The notes under the pieces were generated by a model that made no database searches, was not told where the DNA came from, and worked only from the letters and a program-made list of their open reading frames with translations. A program made the position numbers and the translations under genes. This document shows, piece by piece, positions 37,515-45,697 of a stretch of DNA of 64,000 bases. The stretch's first letter is position 1, and each line of letters starts with the position of its first letter. Origin of the DNA: Yoonia sp. G8-12 (GTDB lineage: Bacteria; Pseudomonadota; Alphaproteobacteria; Rhodobacterales; Rhodobacteraceae). The stretch is from NCBI RefSeq assembly GCF_038443675.1, contig NZ_CP151762.1, forward strand, positions 1,736,001-1,800,000, in the 5' to 3' direction.

Positions 37515-38546
37515 ATGGACCAGTTCATTCTTCAAATTCTCAACGGGCTGGACAAAGGCTCGGCCTATGCGCTGATTGCGCTCGGTCTGACACTCATCTT
37601 CGGCACACTTGGTGTCGTCAACTTCGCACATGGCGCTCTTTTCATGCTTGGTGCCTTTGTGGCGGTGACCGTCAGCAACGTCCTGACCCTGAGCCATAAA
37701 GTTGTGGACGAAACGCGGACAGATTTTCTGGGCAACCCTATGCAGGTCGATGTGCCCTATCTTTACGACTTCTTCGGTCAAGCGGCCGGTGACACGATCA
37801 TTGACTGGGCCGTGCCCATTTCGATCCTGATTGCGATACCGATCATGGTAACGATCGGCTTCATCATGGAACGTGGCCTGATCAAGCACTTCTACAAGCG
37901 CCCCCACGCCGACCAGATCCTTGTGACCTTCGGCCTTGCCATCGTCATCCAAGAGATCGTCAAGTATTTCTATGGCGCCAACCCGATCCCCACACCGGCC
38001 CCAGAGGCCTTTGTCGGCAGCTTTGATTTTGGTGTTGTGCTTGGGTTTGATCCCAACGCGATCATCTACCCCTACTGGCGTCTGGTCTATTTCTTCTTCT
38101 CGGTCGTCGTCATCGGTGCCGTGTTTGCCTTCTTGCAGTTCACCACCTTCGGGATGGTTGTGCGCGCCGGTATGGCGGACCGTGAAACCGTGGGTATCCT
38201 CGGGATCGACATCGACAAGCGCTTTACGATCATGTTCGGCATCGCCGCGGCTGTGGCGGGTCTGGCGGGCGTGATGTACGCGCCAATCAATTCACCCAAC
38301 TATCACATGGGCATGGACTTTCTTGTGCTCAGCTTTGTGGTGGTGGTTGTCGGCGGCATGGGCTCTTTGCCCGGTGCGGTCGCAGCCGGGTTCCTGCTGG
38401 GTATTCTGGAAAGTTTCGCCTCGATGTCAGCGGTCATCGACCTGCTGCCGGGCATCAACCAGATCATTATTTACCTAGTCGCAATTATCATTTTGTTGAC
38501 ACGTCCACGTGGCCTGATGGGTCGCAAAGGCGTGATGGAGGACTAA
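37515..38546 (+). CDS. ABC importer permease, LivH type
   Basis: 343 residues, strongly hydrophobic with about eight helices. It starts ILQILNGLDKGSAYALIALGLTLIFGTLGVVNFAHG, the typical LivH N-terminus, and has GMVVRAGMADRETVGILGID, the cytoplasmic EAA-like loop that docks the ATPases. Compared with E. coli LivH it is longer, with an extra loop around 60-95. It is second in the operon, four bases before the LivM-type gene. Confidence 0.9.
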   Translation: MDQFILQILNGLDKGSAYALIALGLTLIFGTLGVVNFAHGALFMLGAFVAVTVSNVLTLSHKVVDETRTDFLGNPMQVDVPYLYDFFGQAAGDTIIDWAVPISILIAIPIMVTIGFIMERGLIKHFYKRPHADQILVTFGLAIVIQEIVKYFYGANPIPTPAPEAFVGSFDFGVVLGFDPNAIIYPYWRLVYFFFSVVVIGAVFAFLQFTTFGMVVRAGMADRETVGILGIDIDKRFTIMFGIAAAVAGLAGVMYAPINSPNYHMGMDFLVLSFVVVVVGGMGSLPGAVAAGFLLGILESFASMSAVIDLLPGINQIIIYLVAIIILLTRPRGLMGRKGVMED

Positions 38547-38549
38547 GCA

Positions 38550-39749
38550 ATGCTCGGACTTGAAACAAAAGACTTCCGGCTGCTCTTGATCGTTATCGGT
38601 CTGACAATGCTGGCCCCCTTCCTGCTGAATCCCTTTCCAGAAGGGTCGGAGATGGCGCAGTTCAACGCGGGTTACCCCGACCTGATGCAGCGCTTCGTGA
38701 TCTTTGGCATCTTCGCCATTGGCTTCAATATCCTGTTTGGCCTGACCGGCTATCTTTCGTTCGGTCATGCCGCTTTCCTGGGTGTGGGTTCTTACGGTGC
38801 TGTGTGGATGTTCAAATTGCTCAGCATGAACGTGCTTCCTGCGATTGCAATCAGTGTCATAATCGCGGGTCTTTTCTCTCTTCTGATTGGATTTATCTCG
38901 CTGCGACGCTCGGGCATCTACTTTTCGATCCTGACGCTCGCATTTGCGCAGATGTCGTTCGCGCTGGCCTATTCTGTGCTGACACCCATCACCGGCGGTG
39001 AGACCGGTTTGCAACTGGCACTGAACGATCCGCGCATTTTTGGTGAAGCGCAGACCGCGTCGGGCAACATTCCCGTACCGGCGCTGTTCGGGCTTGAAAT
39101 GCGGTCCAGTTTTGAATGGGAAGTGGGTGCATGGCTCTTCACTTTCAACGCGGGCTACTATCTTGCTGCGGTCTTTATGATCATCGCATTCTACGTGTCG
39201 ATCCGGATCTTCCGCTCGCCTTTCGGGATGATGCTGCGGGCGATCAAATCCAACCAGACCCGGATGAGCTATACCGGCCTGAACGCACGGCCCTATACAC
39301 TGGCGGCCTTTGTGATCTCTGGCATGTATGCCGGTCTAGCGGGTGGTTTGATGGCGTCGATGGACCCGCTGGCAGGTGCCGAACGCATGCAGTGGACGGC
39401 ATCGGGTGAGGTTGTTTTGATGACCATCCTTGGTGGTGCTGGTACATTGATTGGCCCGGTCCTTGGTGCCGGCATGATCAAGTACTTCGAGAACATCTTC
39501 TCAAAGATCAACGAAACGATCCTGCACGGATGGTTCGCCTTCCTGCCTGACGGTCTGGAAGACATCGTTGTCGCCATGATCTATCCGTTCATCGGCAAAG
39601 GCTGGCACCTGACGCTCGGCATCATGTTCATGCTTGTCGTGATCTTCCTGCCCGGTGGCCTTGTGCAGGGTGGCCAGAAAATCGCCGCACTCTTCCGCCG
39701 CAAAAATGCGGAAGACACCAAGCCAAACGCCACTGAACCGGCCGAATAA
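38550..39749 (+). CDS. ABC importer permease, LivM type
   Basis: 399 residues. Hydrophobic helices with FNILFGLTGYLSFGHAAFLG, the LivM signature, and MLRAIKSNQTRMSYTGLN, the ATPase-docking loop. It ends in a basic and acidic tail (LFRRKNAEDTKPNATEPAE). It pairs with the LivH-type permease to form the membrane channel. Confidence 0.9.
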   Translation: MLGLETKDFRLLLIVIGLTMLAPFLLNPFPEGSEMAQFNAGYPDLMQRFVIFGIFAIGFNILFGLTGYLSFGHAAFLGVGSYGAVWMFKLLSMNVLPAIAISVIIAGLFSLLIGFISLRRSGIYFSILTLAFAQMSFALAYSVLTPITGGETGLQLALNDPRIFGEAQTASGNIPVPALFGLEMRSSFEWEVGAWLFTFNAGYYLAAVFMIIAFYVSIRIFRSPFGMMLRAIKSNQTRMSYTGLNARPYTLAAFVISGMYAGLAGGLMASMDPLAGAERMQWTASGEVVLMTILGGAGTLIGPVLGAGMIKYFENIFSKINETILHGWFAFLPDGLEDIVVAMIYPFIGKGWHLTLGIMFMLVVIFLPGGLVQGGQKIAALFRRKNAEDTKPNATEPAE

Positions 39750-39760
39750 GGAGACAGACA

Positions 39761-40519
39761 ATGAGTTTGTTAGAAGTCAAAGGCATCAACAAGCGGTTTG
39801 GTGGATTGCAGGCACTGGGTGACGTGAACCTGAGCATTCAGGAAAACACCACCCACGCGATCATCGGACCAAACGGCGCGGGCAAGTCGACATTGCTAAA
39901 CGTGCTGGTAGGCAAGCTGATCCCCGATAGTGGGTCAGTCATGTTCGACGGGCAGTCCGTGCTGGGGCGCAAGCCGCACGAGATCAACCAGATGGGGATT
40001 AGCCGGGTGTTTCAGACACCGGAAATCTTTAGCGATCTAAGCGTGTTTGAAAACGTCATGATCCCTTGCTTTGCCAAACGTGATGGCGCTTTTCGGATGC
40101 ATGCGATTGAAAGCATCTTCTCGGAAAAGGGTATCCAACAGCAGGCAGAAGCGATCCTCGACGACGTCAATATGCTTGAGAAACGTGATATGCTGGCTTC
40201 AAGCCTGTCGCGCGGTGACAAGCGGCGTCTGGAAATGGCCATGTGTCTGGTTCAGGATCCAAAGCTGTTGTTGTTGGACGAACCAACGGCGGGGATGGCA
40301 CGCGCGGATACGGAGAACACGATCAACCTGCTTAAGGAAATCCGTGCCAAGCGTGGCATTACGATGGCCATTATCGAACACGACATGAATGTTGTCTTCT
40401 CGCTTGCCGAAAGGATCACCGTGTTGGCGCAAGGCACGCCGCTTGTGGAAGACACCCCTGACAACATCAAAGGGCACCCGAAGGTGCGCGAAGCTTACTT
40501 GGGAGAGGCGCAAGTCTAG
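39761..40519 (+). CDS. ABC importer ATPase, LivG type
   Basis: 252 residues. Walker A is GPNGAGKST (about 37-45), followed by the Q-loop VFQTPEIF, signature LSRGDKRRLEMAM (a divergent LSGGQ), Walker B LLLLDEPTAGM and the switch His in IIEHDM. It powers the importer with the LivF-type partner. GGAG lies eight bases before ATG. Confidence 0.92.
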   Translation: MSLLEVKGINKRFGGLQALGDVNLSIQENTTHAIIGPNGAGKSTLLNVLVGKLIPDSGSVMFDGQSVLGRKPHEINQMGISRVFQTPEIFSDLSVFENVMIPCFAKRDGAFRMHAIESIFSEKGIQQQAEAILDDVNMLEKRDMLASSLSRGDKRRLEMAMCLVQDPKLLLLDEPTAGMARADTENTINLLKEIRAKRGITMAIIEHDMNVVFSLAERITVLAQGTPLVEDTPDNIKGHPKVREAYLGEAQV

Positions 40520-40523
40520 CCAA

Positions 40524-40547
40524 TCAGGTCTCTGATCAGAGACCTGA
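40524..40547. repeat. 24-bp perfect palindrome between the two ATPase genes
   Basis: TCAGGTCTCTGA and its reverse complement meet at 40535/40536 between the LivG-type and LivF-type genes. It may act as an mRNA processing or stabilising hairpin. Confidence 0.75.
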
Positions 40548-40570
40548 CCCCCAACACCGGAGTTACAAAC

Positions 40571-41320
40571 ATGAACGCACCTTTCAACAAACACGCCAAC
40601 AACGCCGCCACCCACCCCGCCTTTCTCAGCGTGTGGGAAATCGAGGCCTACTACGGCGAAAGCTACATCGTGCAAAACGTCAGCTTCAACATCCATGAGG
40701 GCGAGATTCTTGCGCTCTTGGGGCGCAACGGGGCCGGCAAAACATCGACCTTGCGCACGATTGCGCGTCTGGACGATCCGGCACTGACCCACGGGGAAAT
40801 CTGGCTTGATCACAAACCCCTGCACGAAATGAAAGCGCATGAGGCCGCGCAAAACGGCATCTCACTGGTGCCAGAGGACCGGCGCATCATTCCCGGCCTG
40901 ACCGTGGAAGAGAACCTGCAACTGGCCCAGATTGCGCCGCCCAAGGGATGGTCGCTTGACCGGCTCTACGACCTTTTCCCGCGTCTGGGCGAACGCCGCA
41001 AGCAAGAGGGTGTGACGCTGTCCGGTGGTGAACAGCAGATGCTATCCATCGCGCGCGCCTTGGCCCGAGATATCAAAGTGTTGCTTTTGGACGAACCATA
41101 CGAAGGCCTTGCACCCGTGATCGTGCAAGAGATCGCCAAGACCTTGGCGATCATCCGTGATCAGGGCATCACGACCGTTATCGTGGAACAAAATGCGGTC
41201 GCCGCGCTGAAACTGGCTGATCGGGCTGTGATCCTTGATATTGGCAAGGTCGTTTACGACGGATCTGCCAAAGAGGTTCTGGAAAACGAGCAGTTGCGCG
41301 CGCAATACCTCGCGATCTGA
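40571..41320 (+). CDS. ABC importer ATPase, LivF type
   Basis: 249 residues. Walker A is GRNGAGKTS, signature LSGGEQQMLSIARAL, Walker B LLLDEPYEGLAP and switch His-equivalent VIVEQN, as in LivF. About 22 N-terminal residues before the core (FNKHANNAATHPAFLSV) are not conserved; an internal start is possible but no better ATG is seen. Last gene of the importer operon, ended by a strong terminator. Confidence 0.9.
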   Translation: MNAPFNKHANNAATHPAFLSVWEIEAYYGESYIVQNVSFNIHEGEILALLGRNGAGKTSTLRTIARLDDPALTHGEIWLDHKPLHEMKAHEAAQNGISLVPEDRRIIPGLTVEENLQLAQIAPPKGWSLDRLYDLFPRLGERRKQEGVTLSGGEQQMLSIARALARDIKVLLLDEPYEGLAPVIVQEIAKTLAIIRDQGITTVIVEQNAVAALKLADRAVILDIGKVVYDGSAKEVLENEQLRAQYLAI

Positions 41321-41330
41321 TCCGTGCGTT

Positions 41331-41372
41331 AATCTTAAATCGCAGAGAATTCGTTCTCTGCGATTAAGATTT
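41331..41372 (+). terminator. Strong Rho-independent terminator of the importer operon
   Basis: A 12-bp perfect stem AATCGCAGAGAA / TTCTCTGCGATT closed by TTCG, extended by AATCTTA and TAAGATT, followed by TTTTCG. It lies ten bases after the LivF-type stop. Confidence 0.93.
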
Positions 41373-41431
41373 TCGTAATCTGCAAGAGCGATTCTAAAAA
41401 CCTAACGCTTTTGGTTTTCGGAGCCATCATA

Positions 41432-41779
41432 ATGGATACATCGCTCTCACTTCCTGCGCCTGCCGCGACTTTGACCGCCACTGCACCGGTCCTTCCCCGT
41501 GCCGTGACCACCAAGGTACAAGCGGTCGAAACAGCGGACAACAGCGCCACCCTCCCCGCTGAAAAACCCTTTGTTGCGCAGGTTGTTACCGCGCGCCTAT
41601 CAGGATCGGAATTCCCTGAAAACCCCGCCGAAATCGCCCCGCCAGAGCGGACCTTGCGCCCCTATGATGTGCCCATGCTGCCCTATGATGCCGGGGCAAC
41701 GACAGCCACCCCGCCCGCCCCGCAGGCCGATGTTGGTACGCAGGTACAGCGCAAGAACGTTGACCCGACGCAGGCATAA
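41432..41779 (+). CDS. Small Pro/Ala-rich protein of unknown function
   Basis: 115 residues from ATG 41432. Low complexity: the first half is Ala/Thr/Pro rich and the second has PPERTLRPYDVPMLPYDAG. No signal peptide, membrane segment or motif. The frame is uninterrupted and lies between the importer terminator and accB on the same strand. It is likely disordered. It may be real, but no family supports it. Confidence 0.45.
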   Translation: MDTSLSLPAPAATLTATAPVLPRAVTTKVQAVETADNSATLPAEKPFVAQVVTARLSGSEFPENPAEIAPPERTLRPYDVPMLPYDAGATTATPPAPQADVGTQVQRKNVDPTQA

Positions 41780-41896
41780 GCGTTTTTAAGACAGCTACGC
41801 TTTCCACCTTCGCTGCCTTGCCCTATAAGAACGCTGATGCTTTGTGACGTAACGTCGCCAAAGCCGCAATAATATGGGCAAATGGCCGAGGAAAAC

Positions 41897-42391
41897 ATGG
41901 GCAACAAAACCTCTCACGATAGCGACGTCAGCTTCATTGCGGCACTTGCCGAGCTGTTGCGCGAAAACGATCTGACGGAACTGCAAGTCAAGCGGGAATA
42001 TGGCGACAACGATAGTCTGAACGTGCGCGTCAGCCGCCAAACCCAGACAATTGTACAAGCCAGCGTTCCTGCGGCGGCACAAACGGCACCACATGCGCCT
42101 GCGGCCCCTGCCGCACCAGCGGCCCCTGCTGCTGACATGTCAGACCCGTCAAACCATCCCGGTGCCGTGACGTCCCCGATGGTCGGCACTGTTTACATGG
42201 CACCAGAGCCAGGTGCGGCACCATTCGCGACCGTGGGTGCTACAGTCAAAGAAGGCGATACCATCCTGATTATCGAAGCCATGAAGACGATGAACCACAT
42301 CCCTGCCCCGCGTGCGGGCACGATCAAACGCATTTTGGTCGAAGATGGTGGACCCGTCGAATTTGGCGCCCCTCTTGTGATTATCGAATAA
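41897..42391 (+). CDS. accB: Biotin carboxyl carrier protein of acetyl-CoA carboxylase
   Basis: 164 residues from ATG 41897, which follows GAGG at 41887; ATG 41882 in the same frame lacks a site. Residues 1-50 form the AccC-interaction part, 60-90 are an Ala/Pro linker, and the biotinyl domain contains EAMKTMNH with the biotin Lys at 130. AccB carries carboxybiotin between biotin carboxylase and carboxyltransferase, giving malonyl-CoA for fatty acid synthesis. It is followed by accC after ten bases. Confidence 0.94.
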   Translation: MGNKTSHDSDVSFIAALAELLRENDLTELQVKREYGDNDSLNVRVSRQTQTIVQASVPAAAQTAPHAPAAPAAPAAPAADMSDPSNHPGAVTSPMVGTVYMAPEPGAAPFATVGATVKEGDTILIIEAMKTMNHIPAPRAGTIKRILVEDGGPVEFGAPLVIIE

Positions 42392-42401
42392 GGGCTGACC
42401 C

Positions 42402-43748
42402 ATGTTCGATAAAATCCTTATCGCAAACCGAGGCGAAATCGCTCTGCGCGTTGTGCGTGCCTGCCACGAAATGGGCGTCAAATCAGTGGCGGTCCATTCC
42501 ACCGCTGACGCCGATGCGATGCACGTGCGCATGGCGGATGAGGCGATCTGCATCGGCCCGCCCGCTTCGGCGCAAAGCTATCTGTCGTTTCCGGCGATTA
42601 TTTCGGCGTGTGAAATCACAGGCGCACAGGCCATCCACCCCGGCTATGGCTTTTTGTCTGAAAACGCGGCCTTTGTGCAGGCCGTCGAAGACCACGACCT
42701 GACCTTTATCGGCCCCACAGCGGAACATATCCGCGTGATGGGCGACAAGATCACCGCCAAAGACACGATGAAAGCGCTTGGCGTGCCGTGCGTGCCCGGC
42801 TCGGACGGTGGCGTGCCGACTTTGGCCGATGCGCAGCGCATTGGCGAAGAAGTCGGCTATCCTGTCATCATCAAAGCAACAGCAGGTGGCGGTGGCCGCG
42901 GCATGAAAGTGGCGCAAACCGCCGCTGACATGGAGCAGGCGTTCCATTCGGCCCGCGCCGAGGGCAAGGCCGCCTTTGGCAATGACGAAGTCTATATCGA
43001 GAAATATCTGACCACACCACGCCACATCGAAATTCAGGTGTTTGGCGATGGTAAAGGCAACGCGGTGCATCTTGGTGAACGTGACTGCTCGCTGCAGCGC
43101 CGCCATCAGAAAGTGTTTGAAGAGGCCCCAGGGCCCTGCATCACACCCGAGCTGCGCGCACGGATCGGTAAAGTCTGTGCCGATGCCGTAGCCAAAATCA
43201 ACTATATCGGCGCAGGCACAATCGAATTTCTATTCGAGAACGATGAGTTTTATTTCATCGAGATGAACACGCGCCTGCAGGTGGAACACCCTGTGACCGA
43301 AGCCATCTTTGGGATTGATCTGGTGCGCGAACAACTGCGCGTAGCCTCGGGTCTGCCAATGTCGTTCACGCAGGATGAACTGAAGATCAACGGCCACGCG
43401 ATTGAGGTGCGGATCAACGCGGAAAAGCTGCCGAATTTCTCGCCCTGCCCGGGCACGATTACGCAGTATCACGCGCCTGGCGGGCTTGGCGTGCGCATGG
43501 ACTCGGCACTCTATGATGGCTACCGGATTCCGCCCTACTACGACAGTTTGATTGGCAAACTGATCGTGCACGGACGCGACCGGCCCGAGGCGCTGGCGCG
43601 TCTGGAACGCGCTTTGGGTGAGCTGATTGTCGACGGCGTCGACACGACGATCCCACTATTCCACGCGCTATTGGCGGAAAAAGCCGTTCAAACCGGTGAG
43701 TACAATATCCACTGGCTTGAACACTGGCTTGAAGACAACCTGAAATAG
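42402..43748 (+). CDS. accC: Biotin carboxylase
   Basis: 448 residues, full family length. The N-terminal domain starts KILIANRGEIALRVVRAC. The ATP-grasp domain has KATAGGGGRGMKVA (glycine-rich loop), FGNDEVYIEKYL and EMNTRLQVEHPVTE. The C-terminal domain has RINAEKLPNFSPCPGTI. It carboxylates the biotin of AccB using ATP and bicarbonate. Operon accB-accC-aat. Confidence 0.95.
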   Translation: MFDKILIANRGEIALRVVRACHEMGVKSVAVHSTADADAMHVRMADEAICIGPPASAQSYLSFPAIISACEITGAQAIHPGYGFLSENAAFVQAVEDHDLTFIGPTAEHIRVMGDKITAKDTMKALGVPCVPGSDGGVPTLADAQRIGEEVGYPVIIKATAGGGGRGMKVAQTAADMEQAFHSARAEGKAAFGNDEVYIEKYLTTPRHIEIQVFGDGKGNAVHLGERDCSLQRRHQKVFEEAPGPCITPELRARIGKVCADAVAKINYIGAGTIEFLFENDEFYFIEMNTRLQVEHPVTEAIFGIDLVREQLRVASGLPMSFTQDELKINGHAIEVRINAEKLPNFSPCPGTITQYHAPGGLGVRMDSALYDGYRIPPYYDSLIGKLIVHGRDRPEALARLERALGELIVDGVDTTIPLFHALLAEKAVQTGEYNIHWLEHWLEDNLK

Positions 43749-43755
43749 CCCGCCG

Positions 43756-44406
43756 GTGAAAGATAGCGCGCCCACCCTGACCGCAGACCTGCTTTTGCAG
43801 GCCTATCAGGTGGGCGTGTTCCCGATGTCAGAGGGGCGCGACGACCCAGAGGTGTTCTGGGTCGATCCGCGGATGCGCGGCGTGTTTCCTTTGGACGGTT
43901 TTCGCATTTCACGCAGCCTCGCGCGGCGGATGCGGCAAACAGACTTTACTGTCACCTACGACCAAGCCTTTGCAGATGTCGTGCGCGGCTGCGCGGATCG
44001 CGATGAAACATGGATCAACGCCACGATCTTTGATCTGTACTGCCACTTGCATGACAGCGGCTTTGCCCATTCAATCGAAGTCTGGGACAACGAGCGGCTT
44101 GTCGGCGGCGTTTATGGCGTGACGATTGGGGCCGCGTTCTTTGGCGAAAGCATGTTTAGCCGCGCGACCGATGCCTCAAAAATCGCGCTCGCCTATCTGG
44201 TCGACCGGTTGCGTCTGGCGGGGTTTCAGCTGTTTGATACGCAATTCATCACACCGCATCTGGCAAGCTTGGGCGCCGTGGAAATCTCGCGTGCAGAGTA
44301 TCATGTGATGTTGGCAAAGGCACTTGGACAACACGCATCATTTTCGCATGCGGGCGTGGTTCCTGCGGCTCAGGATGTGATACAGCGCAACGCCCAAACG
44401 TCATAG
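43756..44406 (+). CDS. aat: Leucyl/phenylalanyl-tRNA-protein transferase
   Basis: 216 residues. GTG start at 43756, eight bases after accC. Family motifs: LLLQAYQVGVFPMSEGRDD, VFWVDPRMRGVFPLDGF, GVYGVTIGAAFFGESMFS and FQLFDTQFITPHLASLG. It adds Leu or Phe from tRNA to N-terminal Arg or Lys of proteins, marking them for ClpAP via ClpS (N-end rule). The 3' end overlaps the convergent DUF2155 gene by 37 bases. Confidence 0.93.
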   Translation: MKDSAPTLTADLLLQAYQVGVFPMSEGRDDPEVFWVDPRMRGVFPLDGFRISRSLARRMRQTDFTVTYDQAFADVVRGCADRDETWINATIFDLYCHLHDSGFAHSIEVWDNERLVGGVYGVTIGAAFFGESMFSRATDASKIALAYLVDRLRLAGFQLFDTQFITPHLASLGAVEISRAEYHVMLAKALGQHASFSHAGVVPAAQDVIQRNAQTS

Positions 44407-44855
44407 CGCGGGTGGTCCATCGCGTTTAATGCGGGGGCCGAGGCCAGCATCCACCCTGAAAACAACGGCGTGTTTTCCTTTGTGTCCTGCACAAAAATTT
44501 GCGTAAACGCGTCGCCCGACGGATTGTCGACGGGATAGCGGCATTCGTTCAAAGTGACGGAAAGAAACCCCAAAGTTGCGGTTTGGCCTTCACTGAGAAC
44601 AAGGTTCGTCACTTCGCCTGTGAGTTTATCAAGGACGCGTAATTCACCCGATGGCGCATTTGCCACCTCAAGCATGACGGCCTCACTTGGCGTTGTCAGG
44701 AACTCTTCTTCTTCCTCGTTGGGGGTGACGGTCAACTGGCCGATCAACTCATCCAGGGGAATTTCTTCGATCGGGGTCGTGACGATATCCTGCGCGGCAA
44801 GCGGTGCTGCGATTATCGCCGCGCCAGTGACGAGGACTGCAAAAAGTGACCGCAT
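44370..44855 (-). CDS. DUF2155 periplasmic protein
   Basis: 161 residues from ATG 44855; upstream codons in frame overlap the NDUFA12 gene. The signal peptide MRSLFAVLVTGAAIIAAPLAAQ is clear. The mature part has an acidic stretch (EEEEEF), then the DUF2155 core VLDKLTGEVTNLVLSEGQTA and LFSGWMLASAPALNAMDHPRYDVW. This domain of unknown function is widespread in alphaproteobacteria and is often found next to NDUFA12, aat and accBC, as here. Two Cys residues (NECRYP, LRCITS) may form a disulfide. Confidence 0.85.
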   Translation of the reverse strand: MRSLFAVLVTGAAIIAAPLAAQDIVTTPIEEIPLDELIGQLTVTPNEEEEEFLTTPSEAVMLEVANAPSGELRVLDKLTGEVTNLVLSEGQTATLGFLSVTLNECRYPVDNPSGDAFTQIFVQDTKENTPLFSGWMLASAPALNAMDHPRYDVWALRCITS

Positions 44856-44866
44856 ATCAAGGGCCC

Positions 44867-45250
44867 CTATTCTGGCGTCCATGCCTCGTAATCCGAACGC
44901 GCAACGGGCGCTTTGCGGCGGATTGAACCCGCGGGCGCATAGGCCGCCGCAGTTCCGGTCAGGTTTTCCTGATGTGGCTTTTCCCACGCCTTGTGTGCGA
45001 CGGGCACCTCTGAAGGGGGTTCATCCCATGTGTGATGCAGCCAGCCATGCCATTCGGGGGTCACGCGGGTGGCCTCATTGTCGCCGTTGTAGATGACCCA
45101 ACGACGGCTGTCGTCTTTGTTGCGGTAATAGATGTTACCCTCTGCATCCTCGCCCACTTTGGAACCATTGCGGCTCGTCCAAAGCTGGGTGCCAAAAGAC
45201 TGACCGTCCCACCATGTGAAAATGCGTTTGATGTTGTGACCGAGGCTCAT
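44867..45250 (-). CDS. Complex I accessory subunit NDUFA12 family
   Basis: 127 residues from ATG 45250. The start MSLGHNIKRIFTWWDGQSFGT and the centre RRWVIYNGDNEATRVTPEW, GWLHHTWDEPP are the B17.2/NDUFA12 signature. In alphaproteobacteria this protein is a supernumerary subunit at the junction of the complex I arms, as in mitochondria. It is 11 bases upstream of the DUF2155 gene on the same strand. Confidence 0.92.
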   Translation of the reverse strand: MSLGHNIKRIFTWWDGQSFGTQLWTSRNGSKVGEDAEGNIYYRNKDDSRRWVIYNGDNEATRVTPEWHGWLHHTWDEPPSEVPVAHKAWEKPHQENLTGTAAAYAPAGSIRRKAPVARSDYEAWTPE

Positions 45251-45309
45251 ATCACGTCTCCGATTGCTGGGCCTTTCATGCACGACTGGCGGCGAAAGGT
45301 CCAGTGGGT

Positions 45310-45693
45310 TCAGGCGGGGACCCGCGCAGTGACTTCGATTTCGATTTTCATTTCAGGCGTCTGTAGGTCCGCAGAAATCATCGTTGCCGCAGGCCTAGCG
45401 CGGGCAAAGGCCGCAGATGTGATGGGCCAGCATTTCGCCCACTCGGATTTGTCCGGCACGATATAGTTGACGCGTACCACATGATCGAGCCCGCTGCCCG
45501 CGTCTTCCAAAGCTTTCGCAATGGTGGCCAGCGTGTTGGCGCACTGTTCCTCAATGCTTTCCGGCATGATCATGCTGGCGTAATCATAGCCCGTGGTCCC
45601 CGCGACAAAGACCCACCCATCCGCAACAACGGCACGGCTATAGCCGATTTGTTCTTCAAAAGGGGATCCGGTGCTGATGTGACGAACACTCAA
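45310..45693 (-). CDS. RidA/YjgF family protein
   Basis: 127 residues. The likely start is TTG 45693, four bases after the clpX stop; the protein begins VRHISTGSPFEEQIGYSRAV. Family features: FVAGTTGY, CANTLATIAKALEDAGSGLDHVVRV and the C-terminal MKIEIEVTARV with the substrate-binding Glu region. The canonical deaminase Arg (in VRVNY-x-RD) appears as VNYIVPDKSEW, so 2-iminobutanoate deaminase activity is uncertain. It probably sits at the end of the clpX transcript. Confidence 0.82.
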   Translation of the reverse strand: MSVRHISTGSPFEEQIGYSRAVVADGWVFVAGTTGYDYASMIMPESIEEQCANTLATIAKALEDAGSGLDHVVRVNYIVPDKSEWAKCWPITSAAFARARPAATMISADLQTPEMKIEIEVTARVPA

Positions 45694-45697
45694 GCGC

